A stretch of DNA of 64,000 nt from UBA2040 sp041751955 (lineage in GTDB: Bacteria; Bacteroidota; Bacteroidia; Flavobacteriales_D; Crocinitomicaceae), in assembly GCA_041751955.1 (NCBI GenBank), contig JBGSIB010000057.1, positions 1 through 64,000 on the forward strand, in the 5' to 3' direction. The notes beneath the pieces were generated by a model, which had not been told where the DNA came from, searched no databases, and saw only the letters and a program-made list of their open reading frames with translations. Both the position numbers and the translations under genes were made by a program. Shown here in pieces: positions 8,468 through 17,962 of the stretch (positions are counted from its first letter, which is position 1; each line of letters starts with the position of its first letter).

Positions 8468-9346
8468 TTAATTGCTATAGGATACTGGAAAATCTTCTGG
8501 AACAATGAATATGTAGTCCGCAAGTCCTTTTAAATCAGCCGGTAGCTTGGTTCCTTTTTGACGAACGATTGAAATGGTAACACTTTTGGTATTCGGGCGA
8601 TAATAATTGACGTACCACAAAATACTTTGCTTGAAATCAGAATGGTATCGACCGTTGAGATGAAAAACTTTTTTACCCGTATTTAATTCTCTAACGATGG
8701 ATTCCGCCATTGTTGCATCTTTGATAGCTTGGGCCTCGACAAAGTTTTTACCAGACAAATGTTGTTCAATTTCAATCAATTGTCTGTATTGGGAAAGTTC
8801 GCGATCAACAGGAAAATCCAAAGGACAAAACCACTTTTTTTCTTCTGGAGACAACTTTGCTAATGAATCTCTGCCATTTTTAAATAAGACAGACGCATAA
8901 TTTCTTGGAATATTGGAGGCAACAATGGGAATATTTTTGGTCAAGGCGAATTCAAGAAAAATTTCGTAGTCGCTTAAATAATTGGACCATGTTCGTGTAT
9001 GTTTGCTTAAATCTTTCAATTCAAATTGTTTCGCCATCAAACTGTCCAAACTTGCTTGTTGATCGCGTTCAAACATTTCTAAGGCAAAGGTTTTGTTGAC
9101 ACTATCACTTTTTGTCCATTCTTTCAACATTTGAAGCGTCAACCAATGCGCCATAATACAATTGTGTTCCTCTCCAAAAAAGACCAACTCACTTGTTTGC
9201 AGACTTTTACTTAGTTTTTTCCAAGACGTTTTTTTTTCATTTCCGTTCAAAAGCACATATGCATCGGATGATTGTGCCTGTGTCTGAGCCGAAAAGAGCA
9301 GAAGAAAAAATAAACCTAAAACGATAAAAAAGTTGCTTTTTGACAT
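8468..9346 (-). CDS. ChaN/Tiki superfamily lipoprotein-like protein
   Basis: 292 residues with a signal peptide (FFIVLGLFFLLLFSAQTQAQ); no lipobox Cys is seen. The motif VFFGEEHNCIMAHWLTLQML near residues 55-75 is the GE(x)H signature of the ChaN (DUF399) haem-binding uptake/Tiki superfamily, and LNGRYHSDF near 232-240 supplies the second conserved His region. Members bind haem or act as metal-dependent proteases at the envelope. Which of these applies cannot be told here. It probably forms a two-gene operon with the DUF983 gene. A TAAATTTG -7 box lies on this strand at 9361-9368. Confidence 0.85.
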   Translation of the reverse strand: MSKSNFFIVLGLFFLLLFSAQTQAQSSDAYVLLNGNEKKTSWKKLSKSLQTSELVFFGEEHNCIMAHWLTLQMLKEWTKSDSVNKTFALEMFERDQQASLDSLMAKQFELKDLSKHTRTWSNYLSDYEIFLEFALTKNIPIVASNIPRNYASVLFKNGRDSLAKLSPEEKKWFCPLDFPVDRELSQYRQLIEIEQHLSGKNFVEAQAIKDATMAESIVRELNTGKKVFHLNGRYHSDFKQSILWYVNYYRPNTKSVTISIVRQKGTKLPADLKGLADYIFIVPEDFPVSYSN

Positions 9347-9429
9347 ATCGAAATTTTAAGCAAATTTAATCTTTTATTACCTTTTGAGACGTTCTCCATG
9401 GCGGTTTAATCACTATTTTTGAACTCTAG

Positions 9430-11334
9430 ATGATGAAGAATTGGATCAAGCAGTTACGAGCCACTCACGTCCGCAATTTTTGGTGGATGCTTTTAGTGAG
9501 TGCCCTCGTGCTATCTGTTCTTCGCCTTATCTTTTATTTTATCCATAAAAATGCGTTCAATGACATTGCCATTACAGATTGGTTTGTTGGTTTTGTTTTC
9601 GATTGGATGACGGTCAGCATCTATTTTTTACCCTACGCCATTCTACATTTTTTGCCCCTATTTCATCGAAACAATAGAATTTATAGGATTTGGAGCTGGA
9701 CCTATTTTTTCGCAGTAAACATCATTTTAATCGCTCTAAATCTAATTGATTTAGAATATTTCAGTTTTACGAGCAAGCGATCCACCGCCGATTTATTTGC
9801 GATAACTTCGGCCGGAAGCGATATCAAACAACTTTTGACAACTTTTCTAGTGGAATTTTGGTGGATGTGGATTATACTTATTGGCTTGATATTCATTTTG
9901 CGATGGGCTTATAAAAAAGGCATGCAAGCTGAGGCCGCCATGACAAAAAGAGAAATTCTTCCGCATACTTTGATCATGTTGTTGAATTTGACTTTCCTTG
10001 TACTCATTGGTCGTGGTGGTTGGGGATTGCGTCCCATTGGAACCATAGAGGCAGCTCAATACACGCAACCAAAAAATACAGCATTGATCTTGAACACTGG
10101 ATTTACTATGATTAAGTCCTATGGAAATCAAGGAATTAGTGAAGTGGGATATTTTACTGAGAAAAAAGCCAACTCCCTTTTCAATCCCATTCGCAAAACG
10201 AATCCTGTACATCTTTTACCTGAAAAAACCAACGTGGTCATCATCATATTGGAAAGTTTTGGAAACGAATGGATGGCATTTAACAATCCAGAATTGCAAA
10301 CATCTTTCACACCATTTCTCGACTCATTAGCAGGTGAAAGCATGAATTTCGTTAACGGATTTGCGAATGGAAAAAAATCAATCGAAGCCGTTCCATCTAT
10401 TATTTCTTCTATTCCAAGTTTAATGGACAATCCCTATATTTCCTCATCTTACGGGAATAATACAGTTGAATCACTTCCTGAAATTTTAAAATCTGAGGGA
10501 TACAGTTCTGGATTTTATCATGGCGCCACGAACGGCTCCATGCGTTTTGATGGATACGCGGCACAAGCCGGATTTGACGGATATTATGGAAGAACAGAAT
10601 ACAACAACGACGACCATTTTGACAAGACTTGGGGAATTTTAGACGAATATTTCAATCCTTGGTCGGCTAAAAAAATGAGTGAATTGAAGGCACCATTCTT
10701 TGCAACTTTGTTTACCCTTTCTTCCCATCATCCTTATTTCATTCCTGCGAATCGAAAAAAATATGTCGTACAAGGACCCGAACCCATTTGCGCTTCTTTG
10801 AGTTATGGCGATTATGCTTTACGTGAATTTTTCAAAGAAGCAAAGAAACAGCCTTGGTACAAAAACACACTTTTTGTGCTATGTGCCGATCATACTCCTG
10901 CGACCAATTCACCAGTTTACAGCCAGCGCGGCGAAATGTATCGGATTCCTATTCTTTTCTATCATCCAGCTGGTAACTTGCCAAAAGGAAACCGGGCAGA
11001 ACTATTTCAGCAGCTGGACATTATGCCAACCATTCTCGATTTATTGAACATCGAAACAAAATATTATGCCATTGGAAATTCCTTTTATCAAAATCAACCG
11101 AGGGAAGTCATTACCTATTTGGAAGGAATTTATTGTTATTTTCGCGGCCCAAGTATGATAGAATTCTCGAATTCAGAGGTCTGCAACATATACGCTTTGA
11201 AAGGTAAAGCATATTATGAAAACGAATTTTTTGAATCGATGAAAAAAGACAACAAAGATTTGGAATTACGTTTAAAGGCCATAATACAGCGGTATAACAA
11301 CGATTTGATTAAGAATCAAACCAGTGTAAAATGA
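9430..11334 (+). CDS. LTA synthase family sulfatase/phosphotransferase
   Basis: 634 residues. Five hydrophobic helices span about residues 15-200, then an extracytoplasmic alkaline phosphatase/sulfatase-fold domain. Metal and catalytic signatures are IIILESFGNEW (Glu near 275), NGKKSIEAVPSI (nucleophile region near 313), FYHGATNGSMRFDGYA, LSSHHPYF and CADHTPA (Asp-His near 487). This is the lipoteichoic acid synthase-like family. In Gram-negative Bacteroidota it probably transfers phosphoglycerol or a similar head group to an envelope glycan or lipid. The usual Thr nucleophile appears replaced by Ser in the visible motif. It overlaps the next gene by four bases, so the two are cotranscribed. 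Start is ATG 9430 or 9433. Confidence 0.9.
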   Translation: MMKNWIKQLRATHVRNFWWMLLVSALVLSVLRLIFYFIHKNAFNDIAITDWFVGFVFDWMTVSIYFLPYAILHFLPLFHRNNRIYRIWSWTYFFAVNIILIALNLIDLEYFSFTSKRSTADLFAITSAGSDIKQLLTTFLVEFWWMWIILIGLIFILRWAYKKGMQAEAAMTKREILPHTLIMLLNLTFLVLIGRGGWGLRPIGTIEAAQYTQPKNTALILNTGFTMIKSYGNQGISEVGYFTEKKANSLFNPIRKTNPVHLLPEKTNVVIIILESFGNEWMAFNNPELQTSFTPFLDSLAGESMNFVNGFANGKKSIEAVPSIISSIPSLMDNPYISSSYGNNTVESLPEILKSEGYSSGFYHGATNGSMRFDGYAAQAGFDGYYGRTEYNNDDHFDKTWGILDEYFNPWSAKKMSELKAPFFATLFTLSSHHPYFIPANRKKYVVQGPEPICASLSYGDYALREFFKEAKKQPWYKNTLFVLCADHTPATNSPVYSQRGEMYRIPILFYHPAGNLPKGNRAELFQQLDIMPTILDLLNIETKYYAIGNSFYQNQPREVITYLEGIYCYFRGPSMIEFSNSEVCNIYALKGKAYYENEFFESMKKDNKDLELRLKAIIQRYNNDLIKNQTSVK

Positions 11335-12209
11335 AGCGGAAAATTCGATTTATAGTCAATCCCAAATCGGGTATCCAAAGCAAGAAGAATATTCCAGGGT
11401 TGATTGAGCTTCATTTGGACAAATCTCAATTCGACTTTGATATAATAGAAACACAGCACCGTCATCATGCTGTAGAGATTACAAAATCGGCCATTGAAGA
11501 AGGTTTCGATATTGTTTGTGCGGTTGGGGGTGATGGATCGGTTCATGAAGTAGGAACGGCTTTAATTGGCACCAATATCCATTTGGCGATTATTCCCGCT
11601 GGTTCAGGAAATGGTCTGGCGAGACATTTGAAAATTCCAATGGAACCAAAAGAGGCTATTATAGCCCTCAATCAGTCGGTTTCTGATCAAATGGATACTG
11701 TTCTTGTTAACGATAGATATTTTCTTAATGTATGTGGTTACGGCTTCGATGCGTTGATTGCAAAAGAATTTGACAGCGACCAAAGAAGGGGATTTTGGGG
11801 ATATGTAAAATTGATTTCAAAAGAATTTTTCGGATACAAGGCTTCTCATTTCGACATTGACGTAAACGGAGAGAAATCGAAAAAAAGACTCGTACTTTGT
11901 ACGGTAGCCAATGCATCGGAGTACGGTAACGGATTCTTTATTTCACCAGATTCTGATCTCTCAGACGGTAAGATAGAGTTGTGTTTAATGCATCCCTTCA
12001 AATTTTGGCATATTCCCTCGATGATTCGCGTATTCTTCAAAAAGACACACAAAGATTCTCGATTCATCGAAATCATACCTTTCCAAAAAGCAAAAATCAC
12101 CTTAGAAAAAGCTGTTGGACATTATGATGGCGAGCCCTTTGAGGTTAAAAATGAATTGAACATCGAAGTGGTACCCAAAAGTCTTCATATCTTAGTAAGA
12201 AAAAAATAG
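11331..12209 (+). CDS. Diacylglycerol kinase family lipid kinase
   Basis: 292 residues. An N-terminal catalytic domain has the VNPKSG start, the ATP-binding AVGGDGSVHEV at about 65-75 and IPAGSGNGLARHL near 87-99; the C-terminal beta domain includes VANASEYGNGFFISPDSDLSDG. It phosphorylates a lipid such as diacylglycerol or a sphingoid base at the inner membrane face. Overlap with the LtaS-like gene fits a shared task, because LtaS-type head-group transfer releases diacylglycerol, which this kinase would recycle. That link is inference. Specificity for DAG is not proven. Confidence 0.9.
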   Translation: MKRKIRFIVNPKSGIQSKKNIPGLIELHLDKSQFDFDIIETQHRHHAVEITKSAIEEGFDIVCAVGGDGSVHEVGTALIGTNIHLAIIPAGSGNGLARHLKIPMEPKEAIIALNQSVSDQMDTVLVNDRYFLNVCGYGFDALIAKEFDSDQRRGFWGYVKLISKEFFGYKASHFDIDVNGEKSKKRLVLCTVANASEYGNGFFISPDSDLSDGKIELCLMHPFKFWHIPSMIRVFFKKTHKDSRFIEIIPFQKAKITLEKAVGHYDGEPFEVKNELNIEVVPKSLHILVRKK

Positions 12210-12211
12210 CC

Positions 12212-12661
12212 ATGTCATATCGTTGGAATCTTGAAAATATTATTGAAACATTAGGCCACTTGGACACCAATGCAAAACCACAATGGGGACAGATGTCAGC
12301 CCAAAGAATGGTAGAGCATTTGACCGATACTTTGCGCATCGCTACGGGTAAAAACCCACAACCTTTGCTTATTCCTATAGATAAAATCGAGCGCATGCAA
12401 GGATTTCTGGAAACGGACAAACCTATGGCAAGAGGAATAGAAGTACCGCACGCCAAAGCAGGAACACCAGAAAGAAACGACGAATTGGATGTAGCGATAG
12501 ATGAATTCGTAGAAGAATGGTTGGTGTTTGAAGATCTTTATGAAGTAAATCCAAGCTTGAGAACAACCCATTCTTTTTACGGCGATTTGAACTTCGACCA
12601 ATGGAGAAAACTCAACGATAAACATTTGAATCATCATTTTGAGCAGTTTGGGTTGATATAG
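12212..12661 (+). CDS. DUF1569/DinB-like metalloprotein
   Basis: 149 residues, no signal peptide. The pattern WGQMSAQRMVEHLTDTLR near the N-terminus and KLNDKHLNHHFEQFGL at the end supply the His residues expected for metal binding in a four-helix DinB-like fold (DUF1569). Function unknown; related proteins are sometimes damage- or stress-linked, or act as thiol transferases. It starts two bases after the lipid kinase stop, so it is the last gene of the LtaS-like operon and precedes the strong terminator at 12692-12727. Confidence 0.75.
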   Translation: MSYRWNLENIIETLGHLDTNAKPQWGQMSAQRMVEHLTDTLRIATGKNPQPLLIPIDKIERMQGFLETDKPMARGIEVPHAKAGTPERNDELDVAIDEFVEEWLVFEDLYEVNPSLRTTHSFYGDLNFDQWRKLNDKHLNHHFEQFGLI

Positions 12662-12691
12662 ATTGAAATCATTTTAAAAAAAATGGCGCAT

Positions 12692-12727
12692 AAAAAAGCC
12701 CCAATCGAATTCGATTGGGGCTTTTTA
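12692..12727. terminator. Bidirectional terminator
   Basis: A perfectly self-complementary stretch at 12698-12721 (GCCCCAATCGAA and its complement) is flanked by A6 on the left and T5 on the right. It lies between convergent genes ending at 12661 and 12743 and should stop transcription both ways. Confidence 0.92.
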
Positions 12728-12742
12728 TTTATCGTTTATTTT

Positions 12743-15700
12743 CTAGTTTTTCACGACTCTTTCCAAAGTTGTTCCTTGTTCAGAATTTAATCGAACAAAG
12801 TACACACCTCTTTCCAAGTTGCGGAAATCAATCAACTCACCATTTGAAATTGGAGTTGAAGCAACCACTATTTTTCCTGTTGCATCCATCACAAGGAAAG
12901 ATACATCATTCAAATTCGTGTAGGCAACTTTTACAAAATCATTTGTCGGATTTGGTGCTAAAACAACTTCTATGGCCGCATTTAAACTTTCCAATCCAAC
13001 ATTGGCAACCGTTGCGCAAGCTGAGGTTTCAGTACAGTTATTTTTCGTAACGATAACTGCATAAGTTCCATTGGCTGTTGCCGTGTAGGTAACAAATGTA
13101 GCTCCTGCAATCGGTGCATTGCCATTTCCGCAATCAATCCATTGGTAAGTTGTACCTACCGCTGTTTCGTTACATGTCAAAGTAGGACTCAAATTGGTAA
13201 TTGTTGCATTCACCGTGTTGATTGTTAAATTCAAGGTCACGATAGAATCACAACCATTAGCCGCAACTAAAGTATTGGTGTAAACACCACTCGTTGTGTA
13301 CGTTTGACCATTTGATGCCCATGTGTAAGTAGCACATTCAGTTAAACTCAAAGAACTAGATGACGTTGGTAAAATTGTCAAAACCAATGTAGCTGTTGAA
13401 TCACAACCATTTGCTCCTATCAAGACATCATAATATGTTCCGCTCGCAGTATACGTTACGCCATTCGTCCATGTGTAAGACGAACATGCCGTTGCACTTT
13501 CACTTCCTGTTGTTGGTTGAAGAATTGTTAAATTCAAAGTAACGACTGAATCACAACCATTCGCTGCAGTTAAAGTATGTGTATATGCACCTGTTGCGGT
13601 ATACGACTGTCCATTCAAAGGCCAAGTATAGATCGTACAAGCAGTTTCACTCACTGAAGCTGTAGTTGGAAGATTGATGGTAAGAACCAAAGTTATTACT
13701 GAATCACAACCATTTGAACCAATTACTGTGTCATTGTAAGAACCGCTGTTCGTATAAGTCATTCCATTGGAAGACCATGTATAAGAAGAACAAGCTGTTA
13801 CGTTAACTGACGATGCAGTAGGTTGGTTTATTGTCAAATTCAAAATAGAAATAGAGTCACAACCATTAGCTGCAACCAAAGTATCCGAGTATGAACCAGA
13901 AGTCGTGTATGTTAAACCTGTTGAAGCCCATGCATATGAACTACAAGCTGTAACTGCTGTTGATGAAGTCACTGGCAAATTGATAGTCAAATTCAGGGTG
14001 ATAACAGAATCACAACCCGCAGCATTCAATATCGTATTTGTGTAAGTTCCCGATGCTGTGTAAGTTTGACCATTTTGAGCCCACGTATAAGAAGAACAAG
14101 CTGTTGCTGATTGTGATGAACTTGTTGCGTTCAAAATCGTTAAGTTCAAAGTTGAAGGAGGACAACCACCCGTTGTTGAATAACTTCCTGACGCTGTATA
14201 TGTTTGACCATTAACTGCCCAAGTATAAGAAGTACAAGCCGTAATTACATCTGCAACAGGAGTGAAACATGCTACGTTAACGGTATAATCTTCCGTTTCT
14301 CCGTAACTGAAAGTTCCACATGCCGGAGAAGTTGCGTTTCCTGACTCATTTAAGACAACACGCATGGTTGTTGTTCCTGGCAAAGCCGAAAAAGGAACTA
14401 AAATATTACCAATTTGCGTTGGTGCAGTTCCTGTTGTTGAAAATGGTGATGTGAACACACGTTCCGTAACGTTGTCATAGGCTCCATCTTGATTCCAATC
14501 GATAAATACGTTGAACCACGCTGAATAGAAAGTCGTACCCGATGTAATTTGACTCAAAGAAATTGGGTAAGTTGAACCAATAACTACGTTAGCTGGTGTT
14601 CCTGTTGTGTTATCCGTATACAAACCAGTCGCTGTAGGATTGCTCAATATCGGCGTTGCTACACCTTGATCAATTCCTGCAAAATTTACGTTTCCTATGT
14701 CCGTATCGGCAGTGACAGTCGCACCAGATGCACATTGACTAACGACAACATAACTCACTTTTATAGTATCATCTGAACCAGCAATATTGCTCGCTGTCAA
14801 TTGAATCGTGTATGTGCCCGCATTATTGAATTGTATACTAGGATTTTGAGACGTTGATGTACCAGCCGTATAAACAACTCCTGCTGAAGGTGTAACTGTC
14901 CAAGCCCACGCCGAAGGAATATTGGTTGATAAATCCGTAAAGGCAACTGTTCCTCCTGCCGTTAGAATCAATGGTGTTCCTGAAAAATCAGCTACTGGAG
15001 GAGTCGGTACAATCGCCGTTACTGATGCAGAATCCGTAACAGAACATATACCATCCGAATATGTCGCATAATATCAAACCACTCCACCTGCAGTTGGCGT
15101 AACTGTAATTGAAGATCCAGATATGTTTCCTGGATTCCAAACTATAGATGTCGTTGGCGTTACAGATGTAAAGGGAACATTTAATACTTGTGGTGTAGAC
15201 AAATTGGTTGCATCTGTCAAAATCCAGTCGCTTGCCAAGTTATTATCTGTCAAAGCTGTGCGAATAAAACCAGCACGACCCGAACCGGAAGGTGTTGTTC
15301 CAGACCAATCAGTTGAAGTTACACCTGATGTAGCTGGGAAAACGTAACCATTAGCAGAAAATGCATCTTCCACTTTGTTGAAATTGTTTCTCAAAACTAA
15401 ACCCATTGTGCTAGACGAACTCCAAGGTGCAGAAGCACCCAAAGAATAAAAATTACTCGCTGGCACAGAAGCTTCACCAACTACAAAACCAAAAAATGCA
15501 GTTGAATTTGGTGCAATGATAATGTTTGAAGGCAAAGTATAAGTTGTATTTCCTACACCTAATAATTGCAATTTCCAGCCACCAACGTCTACAGGCGATG
15601 TTCCTGTATTGGTCAATTCTACATAATCATTGTCCAATGTACCAATATAGCCAGGATAAGTTCCAACTCCTGTTCCTGTTTTGAACAAGATAACCTCTGA

Positions 15701-17793
15701 GATAATAACAGATGTTGATGCAGGATCACTCACCGTTGCCGTTAAAGTTGCAGGTGAGTTGATATTTACTACTTGATTTGCTCCAGCATCAATAACTAAT
15801 GCGCCATCGATATAAGGAGTTCCAGCAATAGAAGAACTAGAGTTGTTATTTGCATCCAGCGCTTGAACACTGAAAGTAACATTCTCATTAACCGCTGCGC
15901 TAGGAAGTACCGCAGTCCATGTTCCTGAAGCAGCAGTTCCTGTTGTCAAAGTCATAGCAATTGGAGTTTGAGCTATTCCTTCAAAACTGTAAGATAACAA
16001 AACTGAAGTCACACCAACGTTATCCGTTGCATTAGCAGAGATGGTGCGTGCCGTTGGAACGCAAAGATTTCCCGTAGGAGAAACAACTACGTTACTTGCT
16101 ACCGGTGCTGTAAAATCACCCAATAAACCATCAATCTCATATGCACCGATGTCTGGGGCAGATCCTGTTCCTGCAGGACGAGCAATTCCCGTAAAGTCAA
16201 TATTTGGTAAACCCAAAGAAGCCACTGCAACCCCACCACTTTCTATGGCCGTAACGGTTGCTGGTGCAATATTAAGTAGCGTTGTACTAACAAAAGGTGC
16301 AACACCTGCGCTTGCCGGTTGTGATGCCGTTTCATTAGCTGCATTACCAACTTGCGCAGCTGCTTTCCATGCATTGATGTCAGCATAATTATTCGTACCT
16401 GACGCTATACCTACTTTACCTATCTTATGATCCGCATCATTTATACTACCGTAAAAATTATTGTTCAACGTGGCATTGGCAAAGTTGTACGATGCTGGAA
16501 ACCAAATACAAAAGAAATCACGGAAACCAGTTGTTGAAGAAGTCATTTGATTGTTAAAAATGTTATTGGTCGCTGACAAAGTCACTGCCGTACTTGTAAC
16601 CACAAAAGCTGCACTCGACGTATTGGATGTTAAAGCTGTGATGTAAGCACCATACATATTCACAGAATTATAGTGAATCGCATAACCTGTTCCCGCAGTT
16701 AAACGTATACCAAAAGCATTAAACGTTGTTGATGTATTGGAATAATTCGTTGTTATTACACCATGAATTACATTGTTGGCAATAACATGATTGGAACCAC
16801 CTAGACAGTTAATTCCATACGCTCCCCAACCACCGTAGAAATAGATTCCACTTTATCAATTTCGTTTCTACGAACTTGACATGCAGAAGAAGCAGTCCCT
16901 GCAACCTCAATTGCTGCTGGACTAATAGAAGTATTTGCAGCAATATTTTGAATCTTATTTAAAGAGATAACCGTTCCCACATTTTGGTTGATATAAATAC
17001 CACGCAAACCACAAGAAACAGCTGTCGTTGCGGAACCAACAAGGTTATTGGTAATAATATTGTTATCCGCTGTGTTTGGAGCGGTAGTTCCACTTATTGC
17101 AATTCCAATATAACAATTGGTAACTTCATTGTTGTCAATCGTAATGTTGTCATAATCTCCACCTGCTGTTGTATAGGTTGAGGTAGCTGTCGCACCAGAA
17201 GCTAAAATACCATAGGAAGTTGTCATCGTCGATCCAGAGTAACCTGTGTTTCCAGCTGTCGAACCAACGATTATACAATTTTTAATCATCACATCCGTAA
17301 CTCCTAGTCCTAATGTAGTTCTCGCGATGAATCGGATAACAGACTGATAAGTCAAGGTATTTGCAGCCAAATTCTGTATCGTCATATCTCTAGTTGTGCC
17401 CCCATTAGAAATACTTCCATCGATGATAACATTGTCCGCACCGTCTAATAAAAACACGGATGAATTAGTAGCCGTAGGTGTTGAAGCAACAGTGACTACC
17501 GCAGTCGGTTTGATCAAAATGTCTGAATAAACTGACGAACCTTGACCAGAAGCCAAAAGGGCTACAGGAACTGCAGGTTCTGTAGTACTGGCGTTCACGA
17601 AAATTTGAATTGAGCCTTGATGCGTACCAGCATTAATAGCTGCAAAAGCATCATTTACGTTTAAATAACTGGCCGAAATTGTTCCAGCAGTTGCGTTCAC
17701 AGAAACTTGAGAGTGAACATTTTGCACGAGTATAAATGCAAAAAGTAAAAAAAAGAACTTTAGTCGTCCTCCTTTTAGAGTAGATTGATTCAT
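12743..17793 (-). pseudogene. Giant T9SS-sorted surface protein, broken twice
   Basis: One gene of about 1,680 codons in three blocks. Block 1 (17793-16801) has a signal peptide and a right-handed beta-helix-like region. One base is missing at about 16838-16842 in an ATTT context; restoring it continues as YGGWGAYGINCLGGSNHVI. Block 2 runs to an in-frame TGA at 15074-15076, with coding beyond it (YYATYSDGICSVTDSASV). Domains in order: beta-helix, bacterial Ig-like, lamin-tail domain (near 15600-15700), PKD (near 14760-15000), GEVED (near 14270-14560), seven CxxYxW repeats (13205-14258), then a T9SS type A sorting domain with VLAPNPTNDFVKV. It would be an exported surface adhesin-like protein, non-functional unless the lesions are sequence errors or recoded. 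Confidence 0.85.
13205..14258 (-). repeat. Seven tandem 47-residue surface repeats
   Basis: Seven units of about 141 bases inside the giant T9SS gene. Each encodes TACSSYTW, a short link, G-TYT-SG-Y, then GCDS--TLNLTI and a Ser/Thr/Pro linker, with two Cys per unit. Units are diverged at the DNA level. Such repeats are common stalk modules in Bacteroidota surface proteins. Confidence 0.9.
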
Positions 17794-17874
17794 AGATAAA
17801 AATTTTAATTTATTTTCGGCAAAAGTGAGTCAAAAAAATGAATATAAAAATTACTTGAAAAAACTTATTTTTAT

Positions 17875-17918
17875 ATAATTAACATTTGATAATTATAATA
17901 TTATCAAATGTTAATTAT
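17875..17918. repeat. 19-bp perfect inverted repeat between divergent T9SS genes
   Basis: ATAATTAACATTTGATAAT (17875-17893) and its exact reverse complement (17900-17918) surround a six-base spacer TATAAT. It lies between the two divergent starts (17793 and 17963), just upstream of the promoter of the + gene. It lacks a T-run and has a stem too AT-rich for a usual terminator, so an operator for a dimeric regulator is more likely than a terminator. Confidence 0.7.
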
Positions 17919-17926
17919 GTGTTGCT

Positions 17927-17958
17927 TTTGGTTAATAATAGACTTTTCCATACCTTTG
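17927..17958 (+). promoter_or_regulatory. Bacteroidota promoter giving a nearly leaderless mRNA
   Basis: TTTG at 17927-17930, a 20-base spacer and TACCTTTG at 17951-17958 match the -33/-7 consensus. The start codon ATG is at 17963, only four bases after the -7 box, so the predicted transcript start coincides with or nearly touches the start codon. Confidence 0.7.
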
Positions 17959-17962
17959 ATAT

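Noticed and set aside
12715..13050. Plus-strand reading frame across the T9SS sorting domain
   Set aside because: Low-complexity residue use and overlap with a well-supported gene end show it is a shadow.
15074..15076. TGA as selenocysteine or stop-codon reassignment
   Set aside because: No SECIS-type hairpin was apparent, and other genes in the window use TGA as a normal stop.
16041..16388. Plus-strand 115-codon frame antisense to the giant T9SS gene
   Set aside because: It mirrors the coding gene; no start context, promoter or family similarity.
17875..17918. 19-bp inverted repeat as intrinsic terminator
   Set aside because: It is between divergent starts, has no T-run and an AT-only stem.
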